Shown here one piece after another: positions 38,990-45,893 of a stretch of DNA of 45,893 bases. The notes below the pieces were generated by a model. That model saw only the letters and a program-made list of their open reading frames with translations, was not told the DNA's origin and made no database searches. The position numbers and the translations under genes are program-made. Source of the DNA: an uncultured Oscillospiraceae bacterium. GTDB lineage: Bacteria; Bacillota; Clostridia; Oscillospirales; Oscillospiraceae. The first letter of the stretch is position 1, and every line of letters begins with the position of its first letter. The stretch is from positions 1 to 45,893 of the forward strand of contig CAKTTR010000006.1 in assembly GCA_934615645.1 (NCBI GenBank). The letters are read 5' to 3'.

Positions 38990-40930
38990 ATGAAAATTTC
39001 CGATTTGTTCTATCCCGGCAGCATTGCATTAAACAGCGCGCCGCAGGACAAGGCGGCTGCTCTGGAGGCCCTGGTGCAGCAGCACCAGGCGGCAGGGAAT
39101 CTGGAGGATATTGACCGCTACCGCCAGGATATCCTGGCCCGGGAGGCCCAGGGCACGACGGCGGTCGGCAATGGCGTGGCGATCCCCCATGCCAAGTCCG
39201 GCGCGGTGCGGCGGCCCGGGCTGGCGGCGATGACCGTCCCCTGCGGCGTAGACTGCGAGGCGATGGATGGCGCGCCGGTGCGGCTGCTCTTTATGATCGC
39301 CGCGCCGGATGAGAGCGACTTCCACCTGGAGGTGCTGGCGAAGCTGATGGGCCTTTTGATGGACGCGTCCTTCCGCGACCGCCTGTGCAGCGCTGCGACT
39401 GAGGCGGCATTTTTGCAGTGCATCGACGAAGCGGAGGCGGAAAAAGACGGCCCCGCTGCGCCGGAAGCGCCGCCCGCGGCGGACGATGCCGCCTATGATG
39501 TGCTGGCGGTGACAGCCTGCCCCACGGGCATTGCCCATACGTATATGGCGGCGGAAGCGCTGGAAAAGGCAGCGCAGGCCATGGGCATCCGCCTGAAGGT
39601 CGAGACCAACGGCTCCGGCGGCGTGCAGAACACGCTGACGGACGAAGAGATCGCCCAGGCGACGGGCATTCTTATCGCGGCGGACAAGAGCGTGGCCATG
39701 GCCCGGTTCCGGGGCAAGCGACTCATCAGCGTTCCGGTGGCCGACGGTATCAAGCGGCCTGAGGCGCTGCTGCGCCAGGCCATGGCCCCGGACGCGCCGG
39801 TGTATCAGGCGGCAGAAGAGGCACCGTCCAGTCCGGCGGCCCAGCCTGCCAAGGCGGGCAAGCCGGGGCTGGGACATGCGCTGTACCAGCATTTGATGAA
39901 CGGCGTTTCGCATATGCTGCCCTTTGTGGTGGCGGGCGGTATTTTTATTGCCTTGGCGTTTTTGATTGACACCGTGGCCGGTGCGCCGCAGGACGGTAAT
40001 TTCGGCATGCATACGCCGGTGGCGGCGTTTTTCAAGACGATCGGCAATGTGGCGTTCAACTTTATGATCCCCATCCTGGGCGGGTATATCGGCATGTCCA
40101 TCGCCGACCGGCCGGGGCTGCTGGTGGGCTTTGTCGGCGGCTATCTGGCGACGACCGGCGCGACGTTTGCAAGCGTCGCCGGGGATGTTCCCTCGGGCTT
40201 TTTGGGCGCGCTGTTTGCCGGGTTTGCCGGCGGCTACCTGATGCTGGGCTTTGAAAAGCTCTGCCAGAAGCTGCCCAAGTCCCTCGACGGCATCAAGCCG
40301 GTGCTGCTCTTCCCGCTGGTGGGGTTGGGGCTGATCGCGGTGCTGATGTGCGCGGTGAACCCGGTCATGGGCTTTTTGAACACGGGGCTGAGCAAGCTGC
40401 TGGCCGCTATGGGCGGCACGAGCCGCGTCGCGCTGGGCGTGATCTTAGGCGCGATGATGGCCATTGATATGGGCGGCCCCTGCAACAAGGCGGCGTATGT
40501 CTTTGGCACAGCGGCGATCACAAACGGCAACTACGATATTATGGCGGCGGTCATGATCGGCGGGATGGTGCCGCCCCTGGCCATCGCCCTGGCGACGACG
40601 TTCTTCCCGGCAAAATTCACGCCGGAGGAGCGGAAAAATGGCCCGGTGAATTATATCATGGGCTTGAGCTTTATCACCGAGGGCGCGATCCCTTACGCGG
40701 CCAGCGACCCGGCCCGGGTCATCCCGGCCTGCGCCCTCGGCGCGGGACTGGCCGGGGGGCTCTCGATGCTCTTCCGGTGCACGCTGATGGCACCCCACGG
40801 CGGGATCTTCGTCTTTGCCGTCGTTGGCCATTGGCCGCTGTATCTGCTCTCCCTTGTGGCGGGGGCACTGGTCGGTATGCTGCTGCTGGCGGCCTTCAAA
40901 CGGAAGGCGCCCCAGGCGGCGGAAGAATAA
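38990..40930 (+). CDS. fruA: PTS fructose-specific enzyme IIABC
   Basis: A 646-residue fused transporter. The EIIA domain (residues 1-150) has the phospho-accepting His67 in VAIPHAKSG. The EIIB domain (about 165-265) has phospho-Cys177 in VTACPTGIAHTYMAAEAL. EIIC (about 295-640) forms the membrane channel (GGYIGMSIADRPG, EGAIPYAASDP). It imports fructose and phosphorylates it to fructose 1-phosphate, the substrate of FruK. The phosphate comes from HPr, encoded next. Confidence 0.96.
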   Translation: MKISDLFYPGSIALNSAPQDKAAALEALVQQHQAAGNLEDIDRYRQDILAREAQGTTAVGNGVAIPHAKSGAVRRPGLAAMTVPCGVDCEAMDGAPVRLLFMIAAPDESDFHLEVLAKLMGLLMDASFRDRLCSAATEAAFLQCIDEAEAEKDGPAAPEAPPAADDAAYDVLAVTACPTGIAHTYMAAEALEKAAQAMGIRLKVETNGSGGVQNTLTDEEIAQATGILIAADKSVAMARFRGKRLISVPVADGIKRPEALLRQAMAPDAPVYQAAEEAPSSPAAQPAKAGKPGLGHALYQHLMNGVSHMLPFVVAGGIFIALAFLIDTVAGAPQDGNFGMHTPVAAFFKTIGNVAFNFMIPILGGYIGMSIADRPGLLVGFVGGYLATTGATFASVAGDVPSGFLGALFAGFAGGYLMLGFEKLCQKLPKSLDGIKPVLLFPLVGLGLIAVLMCAVNPVMGFLNTGLSKLLAAMGGTSRVALGVILGAMMAIDMGGPCNKAAYVFGTAAITNGNYDIMAAVMIGGMVPPLAIALATTFFPAKFTPEERKNGPVNYIMGLSFITEGAIPYAASDPARVIPACALGAGLAGGLSMLFRCTLMAPHGGIFVFAVVGHWPLYLLSLVAGALVGMLLLAAFKRKAPQAAEE

Positions 40931-40965
40931 ATAAAACATGGAGATAGAAAAAGGAGTGTGGCAAC

Positions 40966-41229
40966 ATGGTATCGCAGAATGTGACAGTCGTAAACGCCCA
41001 GGGGTTTCACATGCGCCCGGCAATGAAATTCGCCAATGAGATGACGAAATACCCCTGCCAGGTGGAGATCCTGTTCAATGGCAGTGTGACAAATGGCAAG
41101 AGCCTGATGGACATCATCGCCGCCTGCATGAAGCGCGGGGCGCAGATCGAGCTGCGCTGCGACGGGCCCCAGGAGACGGAGGCCCTGGCCGCGGCGGTCG
41201 AGATGATCTCCCACGGCTTCGACGAGTAA
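40966..41229 (+). CDS. ptsH: HPr phosphocarrier protein
   Basis: An 87-residue phosphocarrier. The active His15 is in GFHMRPA; most Firmicutes HPr have GLHARPA, so two neighbours of the active site differ. The regulatory Ser46 is present in GKSLMDI, although IMG is usual after it. It moves phosphate from enzyme I to FruA. Gap 35 bp after fruA, 25 bp before ptsI. Unusual residues may mean a fructose-dedicated HPr rather than the general one. Confidence 0.93.
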   Translation: MVSQNVTVVNAQGFHMRPAMKFANEMTKYPCQVEILFNGSVTNGKSLMDIIAACMKRGAQIELRCDGPQETEALAAAVEMISHGFDE

Positions 41230-41254
41230 GAAACGCGGGAAGGAGGCGGAGACG

Positions 41255-42961
41255 ATGCTGCAGGGCATTGGCGTATCCCGCGGCTGCGGGATCGGCCGCG
41301 CACTGGTCGCCGCGGCGCAGACGGTGCAATTTACCCCGCGGGACGGCTGCGATCCGGCCGCTGAGCGGGCGCGGCTGGCGGAGGCGGAGGCGGCCTTCAC
41401 GGCGCACAATGCGCGCCTGGCCGAGCAGGTCCGCCAGGAATTGGGCCAGCAGGAGAGCGATATCCTCCTGGGCCATGTGATGATGCTCCAGGATCCGTCC
41501 CTGCAGGGGCAGATCAACCAGGCGCTGGAGGCCGGGCACTGCGCCGAGCAGGCGCTGGCGACGGTCTGCGACCGGTATATCGCGCTGTTTTCCAGTGTGG
41601 ACGATGCAATGACGCAGCAGCGGGCGGCGGATATCCGGGATATCAAAGAGGAGCTCCTGGCCCGCCTGACCGGAACAGCGCGGCTGGACCTGCGCCATCT
41701 GCCGCCGGAGACGGTCCTGGTGACCCGGGAGCTGACGCCAAGCCTGGCGGCACAGCTGGACCGGCGGCATGTGACCGGGATCGTCACGGAGCTGGGCGGC
41801 GAGACCTCCCACGGCGCGATCCTGGCCCGGGCAATGGACTTGCCGACGGTTCTGGGGGTGCCGGATGCGATGCAGCAGCTGGCGGATGCCCCCTGGGTGA
41901 TCGTCGACGGCGATTTGGGGCGCGCCCTGCCTGATCCGCCGGCGGCGACCCTGGCGCAGTACCAGGCGGCGCAGGCGCGGGATGCGGCGGCGCGGGCGGC
42001 CCGGGAATCCTTCCGGGGCCGGGCGACAACGCTGGCAGACGGCGGCGCGGTGCGCTTGTTCGGCAATATCACATCGCCGGACCAGGCAAAGCTCGTCTGC
42101 GACAATGACGGCGAGGGCATCGGCCTGTTCCGGACGGAATTCCTGTTCCTGGACCGGCAGACGCCGCCGGATGAGCAGACGCAGCTGGCGGCCTATCGCC
42201 AGGTGCTGCAGCAGATGGCAGGAAAGCCCGTCATCATCCGGACGCTGGACATCGGCGGCGACAAGGAAGCGCCGTGCCTGGCCCGGGAGAGGGAAGAAAA
42301 CCCGTTTTTGGGCTTCCGGGGCATCCGGTATTGCCTGCAGCGGCAGGACCTGTTCAAGACGCAGTTGCGGGCGCTGGCCCGGGCCAGTGCCGACGGTCCG
42401 CTCTCCATCCTGCTGCCCATGGTGACGGGCGTTGAGGAAGTCCGGGCGGCGCGGGCGCTGCTGCGCGAGATCCTGGAGGAGCTGGAGGCGGACGGGATCG
42501 CCTATGACAGATCACTGCGCCTGGGCGCCATGATCGAGACGCCTGCGGCGGCGCTGACGGCGGACCTGCTGGCACAAGAGGCGGATTTTTTCAGCATCGG
42601 CACCAACGATCTGACCGGCTACACCATGGCGGCGGACCGGGGCAATGCAAACGTGGCCTATTTATACACGCCCCTCTCCCCGGCGGTGCTGCGGGCGATC
42701 CGTGGCAGCATCGCTGCGGCCAAGGCGGCCGGGATCCCGGTGGGGATGTGCGGCGAAGCGGCGGCAGACCCGCGGCTGATCCCGCTGCTGCTGAGCTTTG
42801 GGCTGGAGGAATTCAGCGTCTCGCCCAATGCGATCTTAGAGACCCGGCGTCAGATCGCCCGCTGGAGCAAGGCAGACGCCGATGCCATCGCAGCCGAAGT
42901 TATGGCGCAGGAAACGACGCAGGATGTCCAGGCGGCGTTGGCGCGTTTGACGGAAGCGTAA
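41255..42961 (+). CDS. ptsI: PTS enzyme I (phosphoenolpyruvate-protein phosphotransferase)
   Basis: A 568-residue enzyme. The phospho-accepting His186 lies in GGETSHGAILARAMDLP. The PEP-binding C-terminal barrel carries GIGLFRTEFLF, FLGFRGIRYCL, MIETPAAAL, SIGTNDLTGYTMAADR and the catalytic Cys in VGMCGEAA. It starts the phosphate relay to HPr and FruA. It is the last gene of fruK-fruA-ptsH-ptsI, so the whole fructose relay is encoded in one unit. Confidence 0.96.
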   Translation: MLQGIGVSRGCGIGRALVAAAQTVQFTPRDGCDPAAERARLAEAEAAFTAHNARLAEQVRQELGQQESDILLGHVMMLQDPSLQGQINQALEAGHCAEQALATVCDRYIALFSSVDDAMTQQRAADIRDIKEELLARLTGTARLDLRHLPPETVLVTRELTPSLAAQLDRRHVTGIVTELGGETSHGAILARAMDLPTVLGVPDAMQQLADAPWVIVDGDLGRALPDPPAATLAQYQAAQARDAAARAARESFRGRATTLADGGAVRLFGNITSPDQAKLVCDNDGEGIGLFRTEFLFLDRQTPPDEQTQLAAYRQVLQQMAGKPVIIRTLDIGGDKEAPCLAREREENPFLGFRGIRYCLQRQDLFKTQLRALARASADGPLSILLPMVTGVEEVRAARALLREILEELEADGIAYDRSLRLGAMIETPAAALTADLLAQEADFFSIGTNDLTGYTMAADRGNANVAYLYTPLSPAVLRAIRGSIAAAKAAGIPVGMCGEAAADPRLIPLLLSFGLEEFSVSPNAILETRRQIARWSKADADAIAAEVMAQETTQDVQAALARLTEA

Positions 42962-42984
42962 CGCAGCTTATCTTAAATAAATCG

Positions 42985-43057
42985 CGAAACCGCCTGGTTT
43001 CTCCTCCTGGAAACCGGGCAGTGATAAAAAGCGGCCCCGCGTGAATCGCGGGACCGC
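42985..43057. terminator. Paired hairpins between convergent ptsI and zinc-ribbon genes
   Basis: A hairpin with arms GGTTTC/GAAACC (about 42993-43016) follows ptsI. A second with arms GCGGCCCCGCG/CGCGGGACCGC (43031-43057) is followed on the minus strand by five Ts and on the plus strand by AATTTT, so it probably works both ways. Confidence 0.7.
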
Positions 43058-43080
43058 ATAATTTTGCGTTCTTATTTGAT

Positions 43081-43713
43081 TTACTGCTGCGCGCCGCAGT
43101 GGGGGCAGCGGTCTGCGCCGTCGAGGGGCGTGCCGCAGGTGGAGCAGAATTTCTTCTCGGGCGCGGCGGCCGGTTCGGCCGGGGCAGCGGGTTCAACCGG
43201 AGCGGCGGGCGTAGCCTGAGCGCGCTCGGCGGCCTTCTGCTGCAGCGTGGCCTTCATGGCGGACATGTCCGGCGTGGCAAAGGGGTCTGCCTGGGCGCCG
43301 TCGTTCTGGTTGCGCAGCTTGCAGTTGATGGAAATGACGTGCTTGACCAGCAGGATGCCCATCATCAGCAGCTCATAGACCAGCCGCACGGCAATGGGGC
43401 CGACGATCATGGTCAGCAGGCCGTAGCCGCCGAGCCAATGGCGGGTACCGGTGAACCAATCCTGCGGCGCCATGAAGAGCATGAAAAAGCCCGCCAGAAT
43501 GATATATGCCGTGGCAAAGATGTACAGGGCCTGCAGGATCTTCTCGACGATCAGGTACTTGAAGTTGCAGGTGTCGTGCAGGAATTTGCCGAAGGCGCCC
43601 ATCTGCGCCCGGCGCTTTTCCGGGACGATAAAGATGAAGGCCAGCACCGTGGCCACGATGGCGATAATGATGGCAACGATGCCCATAGCGCCCAGATTTG
43701 CGATTGTACTCAT
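43081..43713 (-). CDS. DUF4282-like membrane protein with C-terminal zinc ribbon
   Basis: A 210-residue protein. It begins with a hydrophobic helix (residues 9-29), then two more (about 58-82 and 93-122) with a VRLVYELLMM motif that resembles DUF4282. An Ala/Pro/Glu-rich linker (about 165-185) leads to a zinc ribbon (CSTCG...CPHCG, residues 190-208). Function is unknown; such C-terminal ribbons are frequent in small Firmicutes membrane proteins. It has its own promoter and terminator. Its leader contains an 18-bp perfect palindrome. Confidence 0.75.
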   Translation of the reverse strand: MSTIANLGAMGIVAIIIAIVATVLAFIFIVPEKRRAQMGAFGKFLHDTCNFKYLIVEKILQALYIFATAYIILAGFFMLFMAPQDWFTGTRHWLGGYGLLTMIVGPIAVRLVYELLMMGILLVKHVISINCKLRNQNDGAQADPFATPDMSAMKATLQQKAAERAQATPAAPVEPAAPAEPAAAPEKKFCSTCGTPLDGADRCPHCGAQQ

Positions 43714-43741
43714 GAAATAATCCTCGCTTTCTCTCTATATC

Positions 43742-43759
43742 CGGGCGGCGCGCCGCCCG
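43742..43759. repeat. Perfect 18-bp palindrome in the leader of the zinc-ribbon gene
   Basis: CGGGCGGCG joins its exact mirror image CGCCGCCCG with no spacer. It lies between the promoter and the ribosome site of the minus-strand gene, where it could be an operator or an RNA structure. Confidence 0.5.
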
Positions 43760-43771
43760 ATCTCTTATTAT

Positions 43772-43799
43772 AGTGTAGCAGATAATACTGGAATGTCAA
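43772..43799 (-). promoter_or_regulatory. Promoter of the zinc-ribbon membrane protein gene
   Basis: On the minus strand a consensus TTGACA (43794-43799) is 16 bp from TACACT (43772-43777). A TATAAT overlaps it at 43767-43772 but at 21 bp, too far from the -35. Confidence 0.6.
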
Positions 43800-43835
43800 C
43801 CAGTAATTCGCAGCGTAAACTGCCGCGGACGGCGC

Positions 43836-43864
43836 GTATATTTGCCGGGCCGATGCCATATATA
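43836..43864 (+). promoter_or_regulatory. Sigma-E-type sporulation promoter of spoIIID
   Basis: GTATATT (43836-43842), a 14-bp spacer and CATATATA (43857-43864) fit the Bacillus/Clostridium mother-cell sigma-E consensus (ATATT, about 14 bp, CATACAnT). It lies 30 bp before spoIIID, a known sigma-E target. No sigma-A boxes are seen in the same interval. Confidence 0.6.
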
Positions 43865-43894
43865 TGAACCACGCGAATATGGAGAGTGGTATCT

Positions 43895-44188
43895 ATGAAG
43901 CATGACATCGAGCAGCGAGCCTGCGATCTAGCTGTGTACATCATCGAAAACCGCACCACGGTTCGCGCTGCGGCAAAACAGTTTGGGATCAGCAAATCTA
44001 CCGTACATAAGGACCTGACCGAGCGGCTGCCCCAGTATAACCGGCCGCTTTCTCTGCAGGTGCAGGCCATTTTGCAGCAAAACAAGGCCGAACGCCATAT
44101 CCGCGGCGGGCAGGCCACCCGGCGAAAATACATGGCCGCGCAGCACAGCGCGGCGGCGTCACAGCCTACTGGCCATCCAGGGCGGTAA
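43895..44188 (+). CDS. spoIIID: Sporulation transcription factor SpoIIID
   Basis: A 97-residue DNA-binding protein that adjusts mother-cell gene expression after engulfment. The helix-turn-helix is TTVRAAAKQFGISKSTVHKDLTERLP (about residues 21-46, given here only as landmarks TTVRAAAKQFG and SKSTVHKD). NKAERHIRGGQATRRKY at residues 65-81 is the family's basic DNA-contacting end. The ATG at 43895 follows GGAG by 10 nt; a GTG three codons earlier is less likely. The C-terminal tail of about 15 residues exceeds that of B. subtilis SpoIIID. Its presence shows that the organism has at least part of the sporulation programme. Confidence 0.94.
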   Translation: MKHDIEQRACDLAVYIIENRTTVRAAAKQFGISKSTVHKDLTERLPQYNRPLSLQVQAILQQNKAERHIRGGQATRRKYMAAQHSAAASQPTGHPGR

Positions 44189-44211
44189 GGCGGCGCGCAA
44201 ACAGCGATACC

Positions 44212-44254
44212 CGGCACGGCAGCGGTGTGTTTCCCGCTGCCGTGCCGCGCATTT
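44212..44254 (+). terminator. Terminator of spoIIID
   Basis: A perfect 14-bp inverted repeat (44212-44225 with 44234-44247) is followed by GCGCATTTT. It begins 24 bp after the stop codon. Confidence 0.7.
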
Positions 44255-44340
44255 TGCCCAGGGGACCGGCGCTTTGCTGCATTTGACCAAATTACAAACA
44301 AAAATCTTTTAGACCTTCAAAAAATTTTTGTGAAAAGAGG

Positions 44341-44369
44341 TTGATTATTGGGTGAAACTGCGGTATACT
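44341..44369 (+). promoter_or_regulatory. Promoter of the serC-serA operon
   Basis: TTGATT (44341-44346) and TATACT (44364-44369) are 17 bp apart. A-rich and T-rich tracts directly upstream (about 44285-44335) could act as an UP element. The leader of about 60 nt is too short for a T-box. Confidence 0.7.
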
Positions 44370-44434
44370 CGAGGTAGTGACAGGGTTTGCCCTGAAGATT
44401 TCATTATGAACGACGTTTCAGGAGGTACGATAAA

Positions 44435-45523
44435 ATGAAATACGGCCGCACTTATAACTTCTCCGCCGGTCCGGCTACCATGCCCGAGGCAGTACTGGAA
44501 GAAGTCCGTGACGAGATGATGAACTACAGAGGTTCCGGCATGTGCGTCATGGAAATGTCCCACCGCTCCAAGGTCTATCAGCAGATCATCGACGAGGCGG
44601 AGCAGGACCTGCGCGATCTGATGAACATTCCGGACAACTACAAGGTCCTCTTCATCCAGGGCGGCGCTACCCTCCAGTTCGCGGCTGTTCCCTGGAACCT
44701 GATGAAAAACGGCAAGGCCGTCTACATCGACACCGGCGCGTGGTCCAACAAGGCCATCAAGGAGGCCAAGAAGTACGGCGAGGTCATCGTGGCCGCCTCC
44801 TCCAAGGATAAGAACTACACCTATATTCCTGATTGCTCCGATCTCGACATTCCCGACGATGCCGACTATGTCTACATCTGCGAAAACGAGACCATCCACG
44901 GTGTGACCTGGCAGAAGCTGCCCAACACCAAGGGCCACATCCTCGTCTCCGACCAGAGCTCCATGTTCCTCTCTCAGCCCTGCAACGTGAGCGACTACGG
45001 TATGATCTACGCGGGCGTGCAGAAGAATGTCGGCCCTGCCGGTATGGTCGTCGTCATCATCCGCGAGGATCTGATCCGCGAGGATCTCGATCCCAAGTTG
45101 CCCATTTATATGCGCTACGACACCCACGCCAAGAATGGCTCCATGTACAACACCCCCAACTGCTGGGCCATCTACTGCTGCGGCAAGGTGTTCAAGTACC
45201 TCAAGAGCATCGGCGGCCTCGAGGAGATGCACAAGCGCAACGTCGCCAAGGCCAAGGTCATCTATGACTTCCTTGATTCCTCGAAGATGTTCAAGGGCAC
45301 CGTTGAGCCGGAGTTCCGCTCCCTGATGAACATTCCCTTCGTCACTGAGTCCGCCGAGCTGGACGCCGAAGTCGTCGCCGCCACCAAGGCTGCGGGCTAC
45401 GACAACCTCAAGGGCCACAAGAGCGTCGGCGGTCTGCGCGCGAGCGTTTACAACGCCATGCCCATCGAGGGCGCCGAGGCGCTGGTCGAGTTCCTCAAGA
45501 AGTTCGAGGCTGAGCACAAGTAA
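44435..45523 (+). CDS. serC: 3-phosphoserine aminotransferase
   Basis: A 362-residue PLP enzyme that makes 3-phosphoserine from 3-phosphohydroxypyruvate and glutamate. NFSAGPATMPEAVL opens the protein. The PLP-binding Lys197 is in YAGVQKNVGPAG, and SVGGLRASVYNAMP near the C-terminus is a standard SerC signature. A strong AGGAGGT site precedes the ATG. It is 35 bp before serA; together they make the first two steps of serine synthesis, which in turn feeds the CysE found at 4-5 kb. Confidence 0.96.
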   Translation: MKYGRTYNFSAGPATMPEAVLEEVRDEMMNYRGSGMCVMEMSHRSKVYQQIIDEAEQDLRDLMNIPDNYKVLFIQGGATLQFAAVPWNLMKNGKAVYIDTGAWSNKAIKEAKKYGEVIVAASSKDKNYTYIPDCSDLDIPDDADYVYICENETIHGVTWQKLPNTKGHILVSDQSSMFLSQPCNVSDYGMIYAGVQKNVGPAGMVVVIIREDLIREDLDPKLPIYMRYDTHAKNGSMYNTPNCWAIYCCGKVFKYLKSIGGLEEMHKRNVAKAKVIYDFLDSSKMFKGTVEPEFRSLMNIPFVTESAELDAEVVAATKAAGYDNLKGHKSVGGLRASVYNAMPIEGAEALVEFLKKFEAEHK

Positions 45524-45558
45524 GCTCATTGAATAAAATATTTAAGGAGAATTTCGTT

Positions 45559-45893
45559 ATGCGTATTCTTGTTACTGACGGTATGGATAAGACCGCGATG
45601 GCCGAGCTGAAGACGCAGGGCCACGAGGTCGTTGAGCAGTTCTATGAGCCCGCCGAGCTCGGCAAGGCTCTGCGTGACTTCGATGTCGTCGTCGTCCGCT
45701 CCAAGACCAAGGTCCGCGCGGCGCAGATCGACGAGGCCAAGGGCAGCCAGCTCAAGCTCATCATCCGCGGCGGTGTGGGCGTTGACAACATTGATGTCGA
45801 CTACGCCAAGGCCGCCGGCATCGATGTGAAGAACACCCCGCGCGCCTCTTCCGAGTCCGTCGCCGAGCTGGCCATGGGCCATATGTTCTCCTG
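45559..45893 (+). CDS. serA: D-3-phosphoglycerate dehydrogenase, N-terminal part (cut by window end)
   Basis: 111 complete codons are visible of a 2-hydroxyacid dehydrogenase. They cover the substrate-binding domain: VVVVRSKTKV and LIIRGGVGVDNIDVDYA with the substrate Arg, then NTPRASSESVAELAMGH at the beginning of the NAD-binding domain. A TAAGGAGA site precedes the ATG. Position after serC identifies it as SerA rather than another member of the family. Whether it has an ACT domain cannot be seen. Confidence 0.93.
   Translation, partial: MRILVTDGMDKTAMAELKTQGHEVVEQFYEPAELGKALRDFDVVVVRSKTKVRAAQIDEAKGSQLKLIIRGGVGVDNIDVDYAKAAGIDVKNTPRASSESVAELAMGHMFS

Noticed and set aside
44255..44434. T-box leader or serine-responsive riboswitch before serC
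   Set aside because: The promoter at 44341-44369 leaves a leader of only about 60 nt. No T-box sequence (TGGNACCGCG) is present.
1..45893. CRISPR arrays, transposase or integrase genes, rRNA genes, prophage
   Set aside because: No regularly spaced direct repeats, no IS ends with a transposase, no rRNA sequence and no phage structural genes were seen. Only the hairpin array at 1153-1437 suggests a mobile origin.

Overview
The window is bacterial, high in G+C, gene-dense and without an rRNA operon, phage or CRISPR array. The content points to an anaerobic, endospore-forming member of the Clostridia, probably a gut-type Oscillospirales/Ruminococcaceae relative. Supporting signs are a six-subunit Rnf complex, the sporulation regulator SpoIIID behind a sigma-E-like promoter, a type II fatty-acid cluster with FabK, and an HPr with a regulatory Ser46. 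The genus is an inference.

Layout. 1-5.8 kb, mostly minus strand: a SAM methyltransferase, a Na/Pi-type cotransporter, and a small operon yfbR-cysE-homocysteine methyltransferase. Between the first two lies a compact array of seven hairpins with near-identical ends (1153-1437). 5.8-8.4 kb: a DUF2207 membrane protein, tRNA-Gly(CCC) and tadA. 8.5-13.5 kb: rnfCDGEAB, a ferredoxin:NAD+ oxidoreductase ion pump. 13.7-20.4 kb: an NMT1/SsuA-type ABC importer, a uridine-kinase-family protein and a polar amino-acid ABC importer. 20.5-25.4 kb: a cysteine desulfidase-family enzyme divergent from a PDZ-less S1C protease, a KdpDE-type two-component system preceded by a 27-residue membrane peptide gene that is too short for usual gene calling, and a small lipoprotein.

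25.4-35.3 kb, minus strand: a 12-gene fatty-acid operon acpP-fabK-fabD-fabG-accB-fabZ-accC-accD-accA-thioesterase-fabF-second KAS. It starts from a near-consensus promoter with two identical GTTATC-N3-GATAAC palindromes in its leader, divergent from a TetR-type regulator. The cluster has no fabH but has two KAS II-like enzymes and a hotdog thioesterase. 36-37.6 kb: YitT and PAP2 membrane proteins. 38-43 kb: fruK-fruA-ptsH-ptsI, a complete fructose PTS relay from enzyme I to 1-phosphofructokinase. 43-45.9 kb: a zinc-ribbon membrane protein, spoIIID, and serC-serA (serA is cut by the window end).

Together the genes cover energy conservation, nutrient import (amino acids, fructose, an unidentified NMT1-type substrate), Cys/Met/Ser metabolism and membrane lipid synthesis. 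Most of the window is ordinary core genome. The parts most worth a second look are the hairpin array, the fab operon with its regulator and operators, the micro-gene ahead of the two-component system, and a candidate small RNA near 36.9 kb. All promoter, operator and terminator calls are from reading the sequence; no search or folding program was run.
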